Shown: positions 1 through 11,247, counted from the stretch's first letter. The stretch: DNA of 64,000 nucleotides from Paenibacillus aceris (GCF_017874035.1 NZ_JAGGKV010000004.1:1-64000); one strand, 5' to 3'. The notes: generated from the sequence alone by a model not told the origin. Numbers and translations are program-made.

Positions 1-256
1 ACCTGTAGCGATGTAAAACATCGCTGCATGCCGAAAAAGGCCAGGCAGTCTGGCCTTTTCTCTCCTGTAACGATGAGAAACATCGTTACTGCACGCGAGC
101 GCCGCGGCGGTGCACCTGTAGCGATGTAAAACATCGCTGCATGCCGAAAAAGGCCAGGCAGTCTGGCCTTTTCTCTCCTGTAACGATGAGAAACATCGTT
201 ACTGCACGTGTGCGCCGCGGCGCAGCACCTGTAGCGATGTAAAACATCGCTGCATG
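1..256. repeat. Tandem array of 113-bp hairpin-rich units
   Basis: Two full 113-bp units (1-113 and 114-226) and the start of a third (from 227) follow head to tail with very few differences. Each unit holds several dyads: a stem AGCGATGT/ACATCGCT, a stem built on AAAAGGCCA/TGGCCTTTT, a stem AACGATG/CATCGTT, and a GC-rich self-complementary block around CGCCGCGGCG. The first and third stems look like diverged copies of each other, because G-C in one is replaced by A-T in the other with pairing kept. The array may start before the window. No open frame fits it and its function is unknown. Confidence 0.85.
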
Positions 257-310
257 CTAAATAAGGGGTAAGCTTCGCTTCCCCCAAAAACATATAAATT
301 CTGGCGTGTT

Positions 311-368
311 GAAAAAAGTCTGCCCAACTTCCGGAACATCCGTCGGAAGTTAAGCAGACTTTTTTTCA
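311..368. terminator. Bidirectional terminator after the glycerate operon
   Basis: A long stem pairs AAAAAAGTCTGC with GCAGACTTTTTT, with an inner arm AACTTCCG/CGGAAGTT. A-rich and T-rich flanks lie on both sides. It follows the glycerate kinase stop on the minus strand and would also stop transcription coming from the repeat array. Confidence 0.85.
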
Positions 369-429
369 ATAGTTTCACGCTTGTATACTAGGAAAAGTTG
401 ACTTCTCTGAGTATGTCCCTTTTGAATCC

Positions 430-1575
430 CTAGCCGCGCAAAGCAGCGAGATAAGTCCGCATCACATGCTCCGCTTTCTGCGTCAGCAGCTCATCGGTCC
501 TGCCCATTGCCTCTTGCAGCGACATCGGTCCGTTCACGATACTATGGATGCTCGTGATACCATGCTCAAACAAGGCTTCCACGCCTTGCCCAATTGAACC
601 GCTCAGCACAAAAACAGGAACGCCTTTCTTCTGCGCAGCCTGGGCGATGCCCATGGGTGCTTTACCAGAAGCCGTTTGCGCATCTGTCCGGCCTTCTCCC
701 GTAAATACAAGAGCGGCCCCCTGCAAATGCTGATGCAGGCTGCATGTTTCCATCACAATCTCAACGCCGCGCCGCACGCTGGTGGGAAAAAAAGCTTGGA
801 ACGCGCCTCCTAAACCACCCGCCGCCCCTGCGCTAGGCAGATTGTGAACGGCGATGCCCGTCTGTGCCTCGATGATATCCGCCCAATGATGGAGCGCCTT
901 GTCCAGCTCTTCCACCATCTCAGGGGTCGCGCCCTTTTGCGGGCCGAACACATAGGAAGCACCTTGCGGGCCAATAAACGGGTTGACCACATCTGAAGCA
1001 ATCGTAAAGCTCGATTGTTCAATGCGCACATCCCTATCAGCAGCATCAATGCGCCTGATTTGCGAAAGACCTTGTGCGCCATATGGGACAGGATGCCCAG
1101 AAGCATCCAAAAGTCCTAACCCGAGCGCTTGGAGCATGCCGCTGCCCCCATCGTTGGTTGCGCTGCCGCCAATCGCCAGAATAAACTTGCGATACCCGCT
1201 ATCCAACGCATGCTTAATGAGCTGCCCGGTTCCATAAGTTGTTGCAAGCCAAGGATTTCTCTGCTCCTCAGGGATTAAGATGAGCCCCGAAGCCGTAGCC
1301 ATTTCGATGACACAAGTTTCTCCGTCACCAAGAATGCCATATTCGGCTTGCACATCGCCCAGCAAGGGTCCGCGAACAGTCACTTGGACTGTGGTCCCCT
1401 GCGTCGCGCTGACCAAACTATCTACCGTTCCTTCCCCGCCGTCAGCCATCGGAACGAGTACGGTTTCCGCATCGGGAGCTGCTTTGCGAATGCCTCTCTC
1501 GATCGCAAGAGCGGCCTCTTTTGCACTTAAACTGCCCTTAAATGAATCAGGCGCGATGACAATTTTCACGGACAT
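430..1575 (-). CDS. glxK: Glycerate kinase (GlxK/GarK family)
   Basis: Phosphorylates D-glycerate with ATP, giving 2- or 3-phosphoglycerate for lower glycolysis. The 381-residue length and the N-terminal signature KIVIAPDSFKGSLSA are typical of the family, as are IGGSATNDGG and the late FTGEGRTDAQT stretch. It lies 23 bp after a tartronate semialdehyde reductase, the enzyme that makes glycerate, so the two form a short operon ended by the hairpin at 311-368. Two starts are possible: ATG at 1575 or GTG at 1569. The G-rich Shine-Dalgarno sequence fits either, and the GTG would give the more usual short N-terminus. Confidence 0.93.
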   Translation of the reverse strand: MSVKIVIAPDSFKGSLSAKEAALAIERGIRKAAPDAETVLVPMADGGEGTVDSLVSATQGTTVQVTVRGPLLGDVQAEYGILGDGETCVIEMATASGLILIPEEQRNPWLATTYGTGQLIKHALDSGYRKFILAIGGSATNDGGSGMLQALGLGLLDASGHPVPYGAQGLSQIRRIDAADRDVRIEQSSFTIASDVVNPFIGPQGASYVFGPQKGATPEMVEELDKALHHWADIIEAQTGIAVHNLPSAGAAGGLGGAFQAFFPTSVRRGVEIVMETCSLHQHLQGAALVFTGEGRTDAQTASGKAPMGIAQAAQKKGVPVFVLSGSIGQGVEALFEHGITSIHSIVNGPMSLQEAMGRTDELLTQKAEHVMRTYLAALRG

Positions 1576-1598
1576 CCCCTCTCCCCCGACACATTCGA

Positions 1599-2483
1599 TT
1601 AGAGTTTGCTTACTAATTTATATAACGCATGCGTCCCGCTGTCTTCATCACCGCCGGCAGCCAACTGCTCATACAGTGATTTGGCTAACGCAAGTCCTGG
1701 CAATTTCGCATTCATTTCTTCCGCCGACTGAAGTGCTATTTTCATATCTTTAATAAAGTGTTTGACATAAAAGCCAGGCGCGAAATTACCGGCAATCATT
1801 CGAGGGGCCAGGTTGCTTAAGGACCAGCTGCCCGCGGCGCCTGATTCTATACTTTTCAACACCGTAGTAGGATCTAACCCTGACTTTTCGGCATAAACAA
1901 GGGCTTCAACTACGCCCATCATATTGCTGGCAATCGCGATTTGATTGCACATTTTGGTGTGCTGGCCTGCGCCTGCTTCCCCTTGATAAACGATGTTCGT
2001 ACCAATCTTTTGAAAAAGTGGCAGCATGGTTTCGAAAACTTCACGCGAGCCCCCAACCATGATCGAGAGTCTTGCTTCTTTTGCCCCTACATCTCCACCG
2101 GAAACTGGCGCATCAAGTGCATATAACCCGCGGGTGCGCGCCGCATCTTCAATCTTCTGGGCAAGCTTTGGAGAGGACGTTGTCATATCGATGACATAGC
2201 TGCCCGGCTTGGCGTTATGCAGTATCCCATTTTCGCCTAAATAGACTTCTTCCACATCACTTGGGAAACCTACCATCGTAATAATTACATCACAATTCTG
2301 AGCTAACGTCCCAGGCGATTCCTGCCAATGAGCACCTTGATCAATGAGCTCCTGCGCTTTGGATTTTGTCCGATTATAAAGGTGAACCTGATATCCTGCC
2401 TGCATAAAATGACCTGCCATACTTTTACCCATGACACCCGTACCTACAAGTCCTACAACGGTTTGCGCTGGATTCATTGCCAC
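1599..2483 (-). CDS. garR: Tartronate semialdehyde reductase / 3-hydroxyisobutyrate dehydrogenase family
   Basis: NAD(P)H-dependent beta-hydroxyacid dehydrogenase of about 294 residues. The Rossmann motif GLVGTGVMG is at the N-terminus, followed by the substrate loop DAPVSGGDVGA and the catalytic lysine in GAGQHTKMCNQ. The family reduces tartronate semialdehyde or oxidises 3-hydroxyisobutyrate. The glycerate kinase directly downstream favours the first, giving semialdehyde to glycerate to phosphoglycerate. The GTG at 2483 is preferred because AAGGTGG stands 8 nt before it; the open frame reaches 2585 but the extra residues do not resemble the family. ATG at 2477 is an alternative. Confidence 0.85.
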   Translation of the reverse strand: MAMNPAQTVVGLVGTGVMGKSMAGHFMQAGYQVHLYNRTKSKAQELIDQGAHWQESPGTLAQNCDVIITMVGFPSDVEEVYLGENGILHNAKPGSYVIDMTTSSPKLAQKIEDAARTRGLYALDAPVSGGDVGAKEARLSIMVGGSREVFETMLPLFQKIGTNIVYQGEAGAGQHTKMCNQIAIASNMMGVVEALVYAEKSGLDPTTVLKSIESGAAGSWSLSNLAPRMIAGNFAPGFYVKHFIKDMKIALQSAEEMNAKLPGLALAKSLYEQLAAGGDEDSGTHALYKLVSKL

Positions 2484-2615
2484 GATCAAAACCACCTTTC
2501 TAAATAGAAACATTCCTATCGATTGAAATTGCTGTATTATGGCTAACCATATACCTAACTTAACATCCTCTATGGGGGAGGTCAATGAAAGTTGTGTAAC
2601 ACGGACCGAACTACC

Positions 2616-2644
2616 TTGACAGACGAAGTAATATAATTTATATT
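2616..2644 (+). promoter_or_regulatory. Sigma-A promoter with PadR-like dyad over the -10
   Basis: TTGACA (2616-2621) and TATATT (2639-2644) are separated by exactly 17 nt. A perfect dyad AATATAA-T-TTATATT (2630-2644) covers the -10 box. It lies just before the padR gene, which suggests autorepression of the padR-efflux operon. The promoter is read directly from sequence; the repressor assignment is inference. Confidence 0.75.
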
Positions 2645-2674
2645 GTAATCCAGGAGGTGAGGGTTATCGTCGAC

Positions 2675-2995
2675 TTGAAAATAACGTCCGATCTTATTCG
2701 AGGACATACCGACAGCATTATTCTTAAGATGCTGATGTCAGGTGATAAGTATGGCTATGAAATTTCAAAGCTCGTGCAAGTGACCTCTGGCGGAGAATAC
2801 GAACTGAAGGAAGCCACCATGTACTCCAGTCTTAAGCGGCTGGAACAAGAAGACAGCATTACATCCTACTGGGGGGATGAAACGCAAGGCGGCAGAAGGA
2901 AATACTATCGAATCACCGATAAAGGCTTAGAAACTTATCATATGAACAAGCGGAATTGGGAGCATGCCAAGAGCATTCTCAATTTACTCATATAA
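2675..2995 (+). CDS. PadR family transcriptional regulator
   Basis: Winged-helix repressor of 106 residues. The N-terminus DLIRGHTDSIILKMLM, the segment GDKYGYEISKLV, and EATMYSSLKRLEQ with a beta-wing ending in GGRRKYYRITDKG are typical of PadR. Start: TTG at 2675 matches the usual family start, although the AGGAGGTGA at 2652-2660 is somewhat far away; the longer frame from the GTG inside that site is unlikely. It heads an operon with a HAAS-like pentapeptide protein 16 bp downstream and a DHA2 transporter. PadR genes commonly control such neighbours. The inducer is unknown. Confidence 0.9.
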   Translation: MKITSDLIRGHTDSIILKMLMSGDKYGYEISKLVQVTSGGEYELKEATMYSSLKRLEQEDSITSYWGDETQGGRRKYYRITDKGLETYHMNKRNWEHAKSILNLLI

Positions 2996-3011
2996 GAAAG
3001 GCGGAATCAAC

Positions 3012-3728
3012 ATGAATTCAAGGCTATCTGCTTATTTGGATGATATTTTTTCAGATTATGAAGACTTGAAACCCATTAGGGAACTAAAAGAAGAGCTTTC
3101 ACATGATTTGCAGGAAAGACTTATCGATTTGCAAAAGGATGGCCTTAATGAAGAAGCTGCTTTCGAACGAACGATCGCATCCATTGGCGAAATTTCTGAG
3201 CTGATCCAAAGCATTCATGCCAACACGACTAAACTGCAGCAAATCATTGGCATTGATTTTTCCAAACAGAATTTACAAAAGTCCGATTTGAAAGCTATTC
3301 AGGTCCATGACGGGAAGTTTAATTACAGCAACCTGCAGGGCTCAGATTTTAGCCTGTCAGACTTAACGAATGCTTCTTTTAAATGCAGTAATTTAGACCA
3401 CGTTCATTTTGACGGCGCCAATTTAACCAAAGCCAAGATTCAGAAGTCCAGCCTTAAGGGAGCGTCTTTGCGGAACTGCATTTTGGACCAGACGGACTTC
3501 AGTTCTTCAGAGTTATCTGGCGCATGTTTGGATAACCTAACTTTTACCGGAACTACGTTTCATTATACAGGTTTAAAAGGAACTTCTTTCCGCAACGCCG
3601 TCTTTCAAAGCTGTTCGTTCAAAACCGATGTCAAAAAAACGATTTTTGACGGGGCCAAAATGGATAAAGGGACATATGCGTTGTTAAAAGGCTTAAAAGC
3701 AAATCTCACTCACGTTACGATTATTTAA
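3012..3728 (+). CDS. HAAS/permease-prefix-like domain fused to pentapeptide repeats
   Basis: A 238-residue protein with two parts. Residues 1 to about 75 form a charged helical domain (ELKEELSHDLQERL, then EEAAFERTIASIGEI) like the HAAS or permease prefix domains often encoded beside PadR genes. From about residue 85 to 220 there are pentapeptide repeats of the A(D/N)LXX type, such as SNLQGSDFSLSDLTNASF and GANLTKAKIQKSSLKGASL, expected to fold as a right-handed beta-helix. No signal peptide or membrane segment is seen. The ATG at 3012 has GGCGG upstream. It sits between padR and an efflux pump. Some pentapeptide proteins protect DNA gyrase, but that role is not shown here. Confidence 0.82.
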   Translation: MNSRLSAYLDDIFSDYEDLKPIRELKEELSHDLQERLIDLQKDGLNEEAAFERTIASIGEISELIQSIHANTTKLQQIIGIDFSKQNLQKSDLKAIQVHDGKFNYSNLQGSDFSLSDLTNASFKCSNLDHVHFDGANLTKAKIQKSSLKGASLRNCILDQTDFSSSELSGACLDNLTFTGTTFHYTGLKGTSFRNAVFQSCSFKTDVKKTIFDGAKMDKGTYALLKGLKANLTHVTII

Positions 3729-3753
3729 AAAGAAAGCGGGGAAACTCCACTTT

Positions 3754-5280
3754 ATGTCTGCTCAGAACAAAAATAAAGGAATAGGCATTGTACTTGCCGG
3801 GCTTTTGCTAGGCATTCTGATGGCCGCTATGGATAACACCATTGTAGCTACAGCTATGGGTACCATCGTCGGGGAATTAGGCGGATTGGATAAATTCGTA
3901 TGGGTCACTTCCGCTTATATGGTGGCTGAAATGGCCGGCATGCCGATTTTCGGTAAATTGTCCGATATGTACGGGCGCAAAAAGTTTTTCATTTTTGGTA
4001 TTCTCGTTTTTATGCTTGGATCCATTTTATGCGGAACAGCAAATTCCATCATTGAGCTCAGTATTTATCGCGCAATTCAAGGAATCGGCGGCGGCGCGCT
4101 GGTACCGATCGCTTTCACGATCATGTTCGATGCCGTTCCGTTGGAGAGCCGTGGCAAGCTGGGCGGATTGTTCGGAGCGGTATTCGGCATGTCGAGTATT
4201 TTCGGTCCTCTGCTTGGCGCTTATATTACCGATTATGTGAACTGGAAATGGGTTTTCTACATTAACCTGCCGCTTGGTCTGATCGCCTTTATCTTTATCG
4301 CTTTCTTTTATCGCGAATCGGTGGAGCATTCCAAGCAAAAAATCGATTGGTGGGGTGCGATTACCCTCGTGGGCGCCATTGTCTCCATCATGTTCGCTCT
4401 TGAATTAGGCGGCAAAAAATATGCGTGGGATTCATCTGTGATCCTCGGTTTGTTCGCACTGTTTGCCGTACTGGCGATTATCTTCATCCTCGTGGAGCGC
4501 CGAGCAGCCGAACCGATTATTTCTTTTGCCATGTTCAAAAGCCGTTTGTACGCATCCAGCAATGCGGTTGCTATTTTTAGCGGCGCAGCGTTCATCACAG
4601 CGTCAGTCTATATCCCGATCTTCATTCAAGGAGTTCTAGGCGGGACTGCGACCAATTCCGGCTTAGTTTTACTGCCCATGATGCTGGGTTCCGTTGTAAC
4701 GGCAACAGGCGGCGGTTTCTTAATGACCAAAGTGAGTTACCGTACCATTATGATTCCTACCACGCTCATTCTGGTTGGCGGGGTAGCTTTATTGACAACT
4801 TTATCGCCTGCATCACCACGCTGGCTCGTAACCATTTACATGGTAATCGTGGGACTCGGCATCGGTGCTTCCTTTTCCGTTTTGAGCAACGCTGCGATCC
4901 ATCTTTTTGATGCAAGACAGCGCGGCTCAGCCTCGTCGACGCTGAACTTCCTGCGTTCCTTGGGGATGACGCTCGGAATTACCGTTTTCGGTATTATTCA
5001 AAGCCACGCATTTACGAGGAAGCTGACGGACGCCTTTGCGGGTCAAGGTGAAATGCCGGCCGGCATGGCAACGAGCGATCCGCATACCTTGCTGGATCCG
5101 ACCAAGCGCTTGGACATTCCTGCACCTATCCTTGAAAAAATCTCAAGCGCACTATCTTCTTCCATCGTTCTCACCTTCGCATGGACGATCGTTCCCGCTG
5201 TTATCGCCTTCTTATGCGCAATAGCGATGAGCAAAGAAAAGCTCGATCCGACGCAGGAACAAGGCGCTATGTCTCACTAA
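3754..5280 (+). CDS. DHA2 family MFS drug efflux transporter (EmrB/QacA type)
   Basis: Proton-driven efflux pump of 508 residues with about 14 predicted membrane helices. It shows motif A (GKLSDMYGRKK), the RAIQGIGGG stretch, and motif C around GPLLGAYITDYVNWKW. N-terminal residues MDNTIVATAMGTIVGEL contain the D/N pair typical of DHA2 pumps. It is the third gene of the PadR operon, 25 bp after the pentapeptide protein, and ends at a strong terminator. The substrate cannot be told from sequence; cationic drugs, antibiotics or bile-like compounds are usual for the family. Confidence 0.92.
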   Translation: MSAQNKNKGIGIVLAGLLLGILMAAMDNTIVATAMGTIVGELGGLDKFVWVTSAYMVAEMAGMPIFGKLSDMYGRKKFFIFGILVFMLGSILCGTANSIIELSIYRAIQGIGGGALVPIAFTIMFDAVPLESRGKLGGLFGAVFGMSSIFGPLLGAYITDYVNWKWVFYINLPLGLIAFIFIAFFYRESVEHSKQKIDWWGAITLVGAIVSIMFALELGGKKYAWDSSVILGLFALFAVLAIIFILVERRAAEPIISFAMFKSRLYASSNAVAIFSGAAFITASVYIPIFIQGVLGGTATNSGLVLLPMMLGSVVTATGGGFLMTKVSYRTIMIPTTLILVGGVALLTTLSPASPRWLVTIYMVIVGLGIGASFSVLSNAAIHLFDARQRGSASSTLNFLRSLGMTLGITVFGIIQSHAFTRKLTDAFAGQGEMPAGMATSDPHTLLDPTKRLDIPAPILEKISSALSSSIVLTFAWTIVPAVIAFLCAIAMSKEKLDPTQEQGAMSH

Positions 5281-5315
5281 ATTTTCGTGAAGCACGCACG
5301 GCATTTAGCGCAAAG

Positions 5316-5354
5316 AAAAAGCCGCTTCGATACATGGTATCGGAGCGGCTTTTT
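5316..5354. terminator. Bidirectional terminator between efflux operon and lacZ
   Basis: A near-perfect stem pairs AAAAAGCCGCT with AGCGGCTTTTT and extends through CGATAC/GTATCG around an ATG loop. It serves the efflux operon on the plus strand and lacZ on the minus strand, which converge here. Confidence 0.9.
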
Positions 5355-5382
5355 GTGTGTATACGCCTGTTGCTTTTTAAGC

Positions 5383-8529
<3,147 letters not shown>

Positions 8530-8578
8530 TTAAAAACCTCGCTTCATTAGGGTTGTATAAATTTCATCAAGGATGTAT

Positions 8579-8597
8579 TTATTGTACAGGACAATAA
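8579..8597. promoter_or_regulatory. Inverted repeat between lacZ and its AraC regulator
   Basis: TTATTGT-ACAGG-ACAATAA is a 7-bp perfect dyad with a 5-nt spacer, placed in the 113-bp gap between divergent lacZ and the AraC gene. It is a candidate operator. AraC proteins often bind direct repeats, so another regulator is also possible. Confidence 0.45.
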
Positions 8598-8639
8598 TTT
8601 CTTTTAAAATATAAGATACTACGCATGGCATATTAAAAA

Positions 8640-9515
8640 ATGAAAGAGATGGATTTCCTCCAGATGACTATAGATTACAGAAAATTTTTCGTCATTACAG
8701 AAACGGACCGGAAGCTTCCGCTGATCCTGGAAACGGTCGGATACGAGAATCAGCAGCAATATTACAAGCGGGAAGAAGGATATCCCTGCTTTCACTGGTT
8801 GCAAACGATTGAAGGCGCCGGAGAAATTATCCTCGATAACGGGTCCGTCAAACTCGGCGAAAATCAAGGCATGCTGCTAGCCGCGGGCGTTCCGCATGAA
8901 TACAAAGTACTTTCACCCCAATGGTCAACCTGGTATGTAACCTTCGACGGCGCACTCGCTGCCTCCATCGTCTATGCCTTGGAGATCCCGATGTCCACAC
9001 AGGTCAGTTGGGGATTTGATACTCCGCTTGCCAATATTCACGAATACTTTTATGAAAAATACCGCTATAGTTATGACTTCACCGGAATGAACGGCTCACT
9101 CGAAGTTTATCAATTCCTCACCCTGCTCAAAAAGCATGGAAACGTCAACAAAAGCGCATCCTTCTCCCAAAGCCACGATCGGTTACTCCCGCTGCTGTTT
9201 CAATTGGAGCAAAACTTTGCTTCAGCTAACGTCGGCCTAACGTGGATGTCAGAAGAGCTGGGTGTCAGCCCGCAGCACGTCAATACGCTATTTCGCAAAG
9301 CCTTTGGCCTATCTCCCTATCAGTACCTGCTGCAGTTGCGGCTCCAGAAGTCAAAGGAGCTCTTGATTACCCAGCATGCCCAGACCATTAAACAAATTGC
9401 GGAATCAACCGGCTTTCTTGATGCTTCGCATTTCATTTCGACCTTCCGGAAATCCGTCGGATTAACTCCTGAGGTGTTCCGGAATCAGTATAACCATCAT
9501 ATAGAAAAAGGATAG
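8640..9515 (+). CDS. AraC family transcriptional regulator (beside lacZ)
   Basis: A 291-residue regulator with an N-terminal cupin-like sensor region (around GEIILDNGSVKLGENQGMLL and GVPHEYKVLS) and a C-terminal pair of helix-turn-helix motifs (LTWMSEELGVSPQHVNTLFRKAFG and IKQIAESTGFLDASHFISTF). It is divergent from lacZ and most likely activates it in response to a sugar. No clear ribosome binding site precedes the first ATG; ATG at 8649 or 8664 could be the real start. The DNA-binding part is secure; the effector is unknown. Confidence 0.9.
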   Translation: MKEMDFLQMTIDYRKFFVITETDRKLPLILETVGYENQQQYYKREEGYPCFHWLQTIEGAGEIILDNGSVKLGENQGMLLAAGVPHEYKVLSPQWSTWYVTFDGALAASIVYALEIPMSTQVSWGFDTPLANIHEYFYEKYRYSYDFTGMNGSLEVYQFLTLLKKHGNVNKSASFSQSHDRLLPLLFQLEQNFASANVGLTWMSEELGVSPQHVNTLFRKAFGLSPYQYLLQLRLQKSKELLITQHAQTIKQIAESTGFLDASHFISTFRKSVGLTPEVFRNQYNHHIEKG

Positions 9516-9563
9516 AACGAGTCGCCTCGCCTATCCTCACCGTATACTTCACTTATCTGAGAT

Positions 9564-9854
9564 TTAATAATTGGGTACAAACTCACTATGAACTTCAATC
9601 AGCTTTCGGACGAAAATCTCAAAATCATTTTTACTAGAAGAAAATTTGAAATCGGTTACACCAGTGTTGAAATCAATAACTGTAAGCGCCACTTGGTTCT
9701 GTGGATATTCTGGGATCGGCTCAGAGGCAAGAGTAATATTTTTGAAAGGGTAAATGGACGTTTCACCGTACAAACGCAGCACAGTCAGATGATCATCTCT
9801 CAACTCCAACGAAATCTGTTGATCGGAATCAGTGAAACTTTTCAGTGTACTCAT
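9564..9854 (-). CDS. Small conserved-looking hypothetical protein
   Basis: A 96-residue protein without signal peptide or membrane segment. It has alternating hydrophobic strands (HLTVLRLYGETSIYPF, NQVALTVIDFNTG) and a C-terminal helix (FEIFVRKLIEVHSEF), suggesting a small beta-rich fold. AGGAGG stands about 11 nt before the ATG, so expression is credible. I do not recognise the family. It stands alone, divergent from the ctc gene. Confidence 0.6.
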   Translation of the reverse strand: MSTLKSFTDSDQQISLELRDDHLTVLRLYGETSIYPFKNITLASEPIPEYPQNQVALTVIDFNTGVTDFKFSSSKNDFEIFVRKLIEVHSEFVPNY

Positions 9855-9945
9855 CCTTTATCAATCCTCCTCTTGTCCTCTATTTTACTCTCAAATGAAG
9901 AGATAAAGAAGCCCAAAACGAAAAAAAACTTCCTATTTATTTCCT

Positions 9946-9971
9946 GTTTCAGAGCTTGTATAAGCGGGTAA
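9946..9971 (+). promoter_or_regulatory. Sigma-B-like promoter for ctc
   Basis: GTTTCA (9946-9951), a 14-nt spacer and GGGTAA (9966-9971) match the general-stress sigma-B consensus (GTTTAA, 13-15 nt, GGGTAT) with two substitutions. It lies about 50 nt before the Ctc start. In Bacillus subtilis ctc is a classic sigma-B gene, so box and position agree. Confidence 0.6.
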
Positions 9972-10022
9972 ATGACTGTAGGGCTGAACGCCGCTTTATA
10001 CAACGCTACGGAGGTGCAGAAC

Positions 10023-10610
10023 ATGAGTACAACGATTTTACTATCTGAACGAACAGGTCCTGTGAAAAAACTGCGAGAACAAGGTCATATTCCGGCTGTT
10101 GTTTACAGCTCTCGTATGGATTCCGAGCATGTTACCGTCCCGGAAAAAGAGATCCGCGCATCACTGAAACGCAATCCGCATGCCATTTTGAAAGTAGCTT
10201 TACCTTCTAAAACGAAAGAATCCGTCATCATTCATCATGTACAAAAGGATTCTCTGACAGGTCAATTGCTGCATATTGATTTTTTGCAAATTGATATGAA
10301 AGAAAAACTCGATACGAACGTCGCCGTTCACTTTACGGGCGAAGCCAAAGGTACTAAGGAAGGCGGCATTCTACAAGTAGAAACGCATGAAGTCATGATT
10401 CGCTGCATGCCTAACAAGCTGCCGGAATCCCTGACGCTGGATCTTAGCGAGCTGCGCATTGGCGAACATCTCACCGTTGCCGATCTCAAGGTTCCTAAGC
10501 AAGTTGAGGTGCTCTCCGACCCTGAGACGGTGCTTGTTACGATCCTCGGCGTACAGAAGCAGGACGTAACTGCCGAGCCCGGTACACAATCGGAAGCAGC
10601 GATGGAATAG
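10023..10610 (+). CDS. ctc: Ribosomal protein bL25, Ctc (general stress) type
   Basis: Binds 5S rRNA in the large ribosomal subunit. The 195-residue length means it has the second (TL5/CTC) domain beyond the bL25 core. Recognisable parts are ERTGPVKKLREQGHIPAVVYS at the N-terminus, HHVQKDSLTGQLLHIDF in the core, and the C-terminal domain with DLSELRIGEHLTVADL. ATG at 10023 has GGAGGTG upstream; the frame is open to 9972 but that start lies at the promoter. A sigma-B-like promoter precedes it and a strong terminator follows, so it is a single-gene stress unit. Confidence 0.95.
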   Translation: MSTTILLSERTGPVKKLREQGHIPAVVYSSRMDSEHVTVPEKEIRASLKRNPHAILKVALPSKTKESVIIHHVQKDSLTGQLLHIDFLQIDMKEKLDTNVAVHFTGEAKGTKEGGILQVETHEVMIRCMPNKLPESLTLDLSELRIGEHLTVADLKVPKQVEVLSDPETVLVTILGVQKQDVTAEPGTQSEAAME

Positions 10611-10622
10611 CTGAATATATGA

Positions 10623-10660
10623 AAACAGACTCTACGCACCTGGATGCGCAGAGTCTGTTT
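10623..10660 (+). terminator. Terminator of ctc
   Basis: AAACAGACTCT pairs with AGAGTCTGTTT, with an inner GCGCA region. The hairpin begins 13 bp after the ctc stop codon. Confidence 0.85.
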
Positions 10661-10688
10661 ATTCATTATCGCGTTTCTATCATGCTAT

Positions 10689-10907
10689 TCAAAATGCGTG
10701 GATCTGACTGCTCATGACTTTCGAAACGATTAATTTATGTTGTTCGGCCCTAGCTACAATCACTTGCAAACTATTGCGTATTTCTAAAGCTTCATTCAAG
10801 TATTCCGTATCGCCAAAAATCTCGTATAACCTCAAATAATCATTATACTCATCCAGCCATTGATCGAAGTAAGAAGATGTCAAATCTATCAACTCCCTTA
10901 AATCCAT
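10689..10907 (-). CDS. Short helical hypothetical protein
   Basis: A frame of 72 residues rich in acidic and aromatic residues (SYFDQWLDEYNDYLRLYEIFGD), predicted all-helical with no membrane segment. No ribosome site precedes the ATG at 10907. AGGGAG inside the frame would suit a TTG start at codon 9, giving about 64 residues. I do not recognise the family. Codon use and a helical, charged composition suggest a real gene. Confidence 0.5.
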   Translation of the reverse strand: MDLRELIDLTSSYFDQWLDEYNDYLRLYEIFGDTEYLNEALEIRNSLQVIVARAEQHKLIVSKVMSSQIHAF

Positions 10908-11010
10908 GATAGAGCAAAATGATTAATTTTTTATTAGAATTAGATTAATTTTTTTTAAACAAATAAGACAAAAACCGCCAGACGCTGGTGCAGCATTCGA
11001 CAGTTTTATA

Positions 11011-11060
11011 CTCTACTCTACTCTACTCTACTCTACTCTACTCTACTCTACTCTACTCTA
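11011..11060. repeat. Pentanucleotide microsatellite (CTCTA)x10
   Basis: Ten exact copies of CTCTA run from 11011 to 11060. The first copies on the minus strand supply the TAG stop of the small membrane protein at 11053-11247. The opposite-strand unit TAGAG gives a stop in every frame, so changes in copy number would not extend that protein. Confidence 0.97.
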
Positions 11061-11247
11061 TGATATTATCCCCCTGATACAAACCCACGCCGCAAATGAT
11101 CACGATGGCCACAAATAGAAGCACTCCGAAGGCATCCCACCATAAACTGCCCGCAATGTTTGGAAGAATTCCAATTCCGAAAATAAGTGCAGGAGTTAAC
11201 CACAGCATTTTTTCCAATTTACCACGAATTGCTCTTCGCCTTTGCAA
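11053..11247 (-). CDS. Small two-helix membrane protein
   Basis: A 64-residue protein with a basic N-terminus (RRRAIRGKLEK) and two hydrophobic segments (about residues 14-32 and 38-56), so probably inserted in the membrane with the N-terminus inside. The TTG start at 11247 has AGGGG 9 nt upstream. The stop codon lies inside the CTCTA microsatellite. No family recognised. Confidence 0.6.
   Translation of the reverse strand: MQRRRAIRGKLEKMLWLTPALIFGIGILPNIAGSLWWDAFGVLLFVAIVIICGVGLYQGDNIIE

Noticed and set aside
1..256. Possible CRISPR array
   Set aside because: The units are 113 bp, nearly identical throughout and contain hairpins; there are no short repeats with unique spacers and no cas genes.
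11008..11060. Phase-variable switch of the small membrane protein
   Set aside because: The unit gives stops in all frames within the repeat, so copy number cannot alter the protein.
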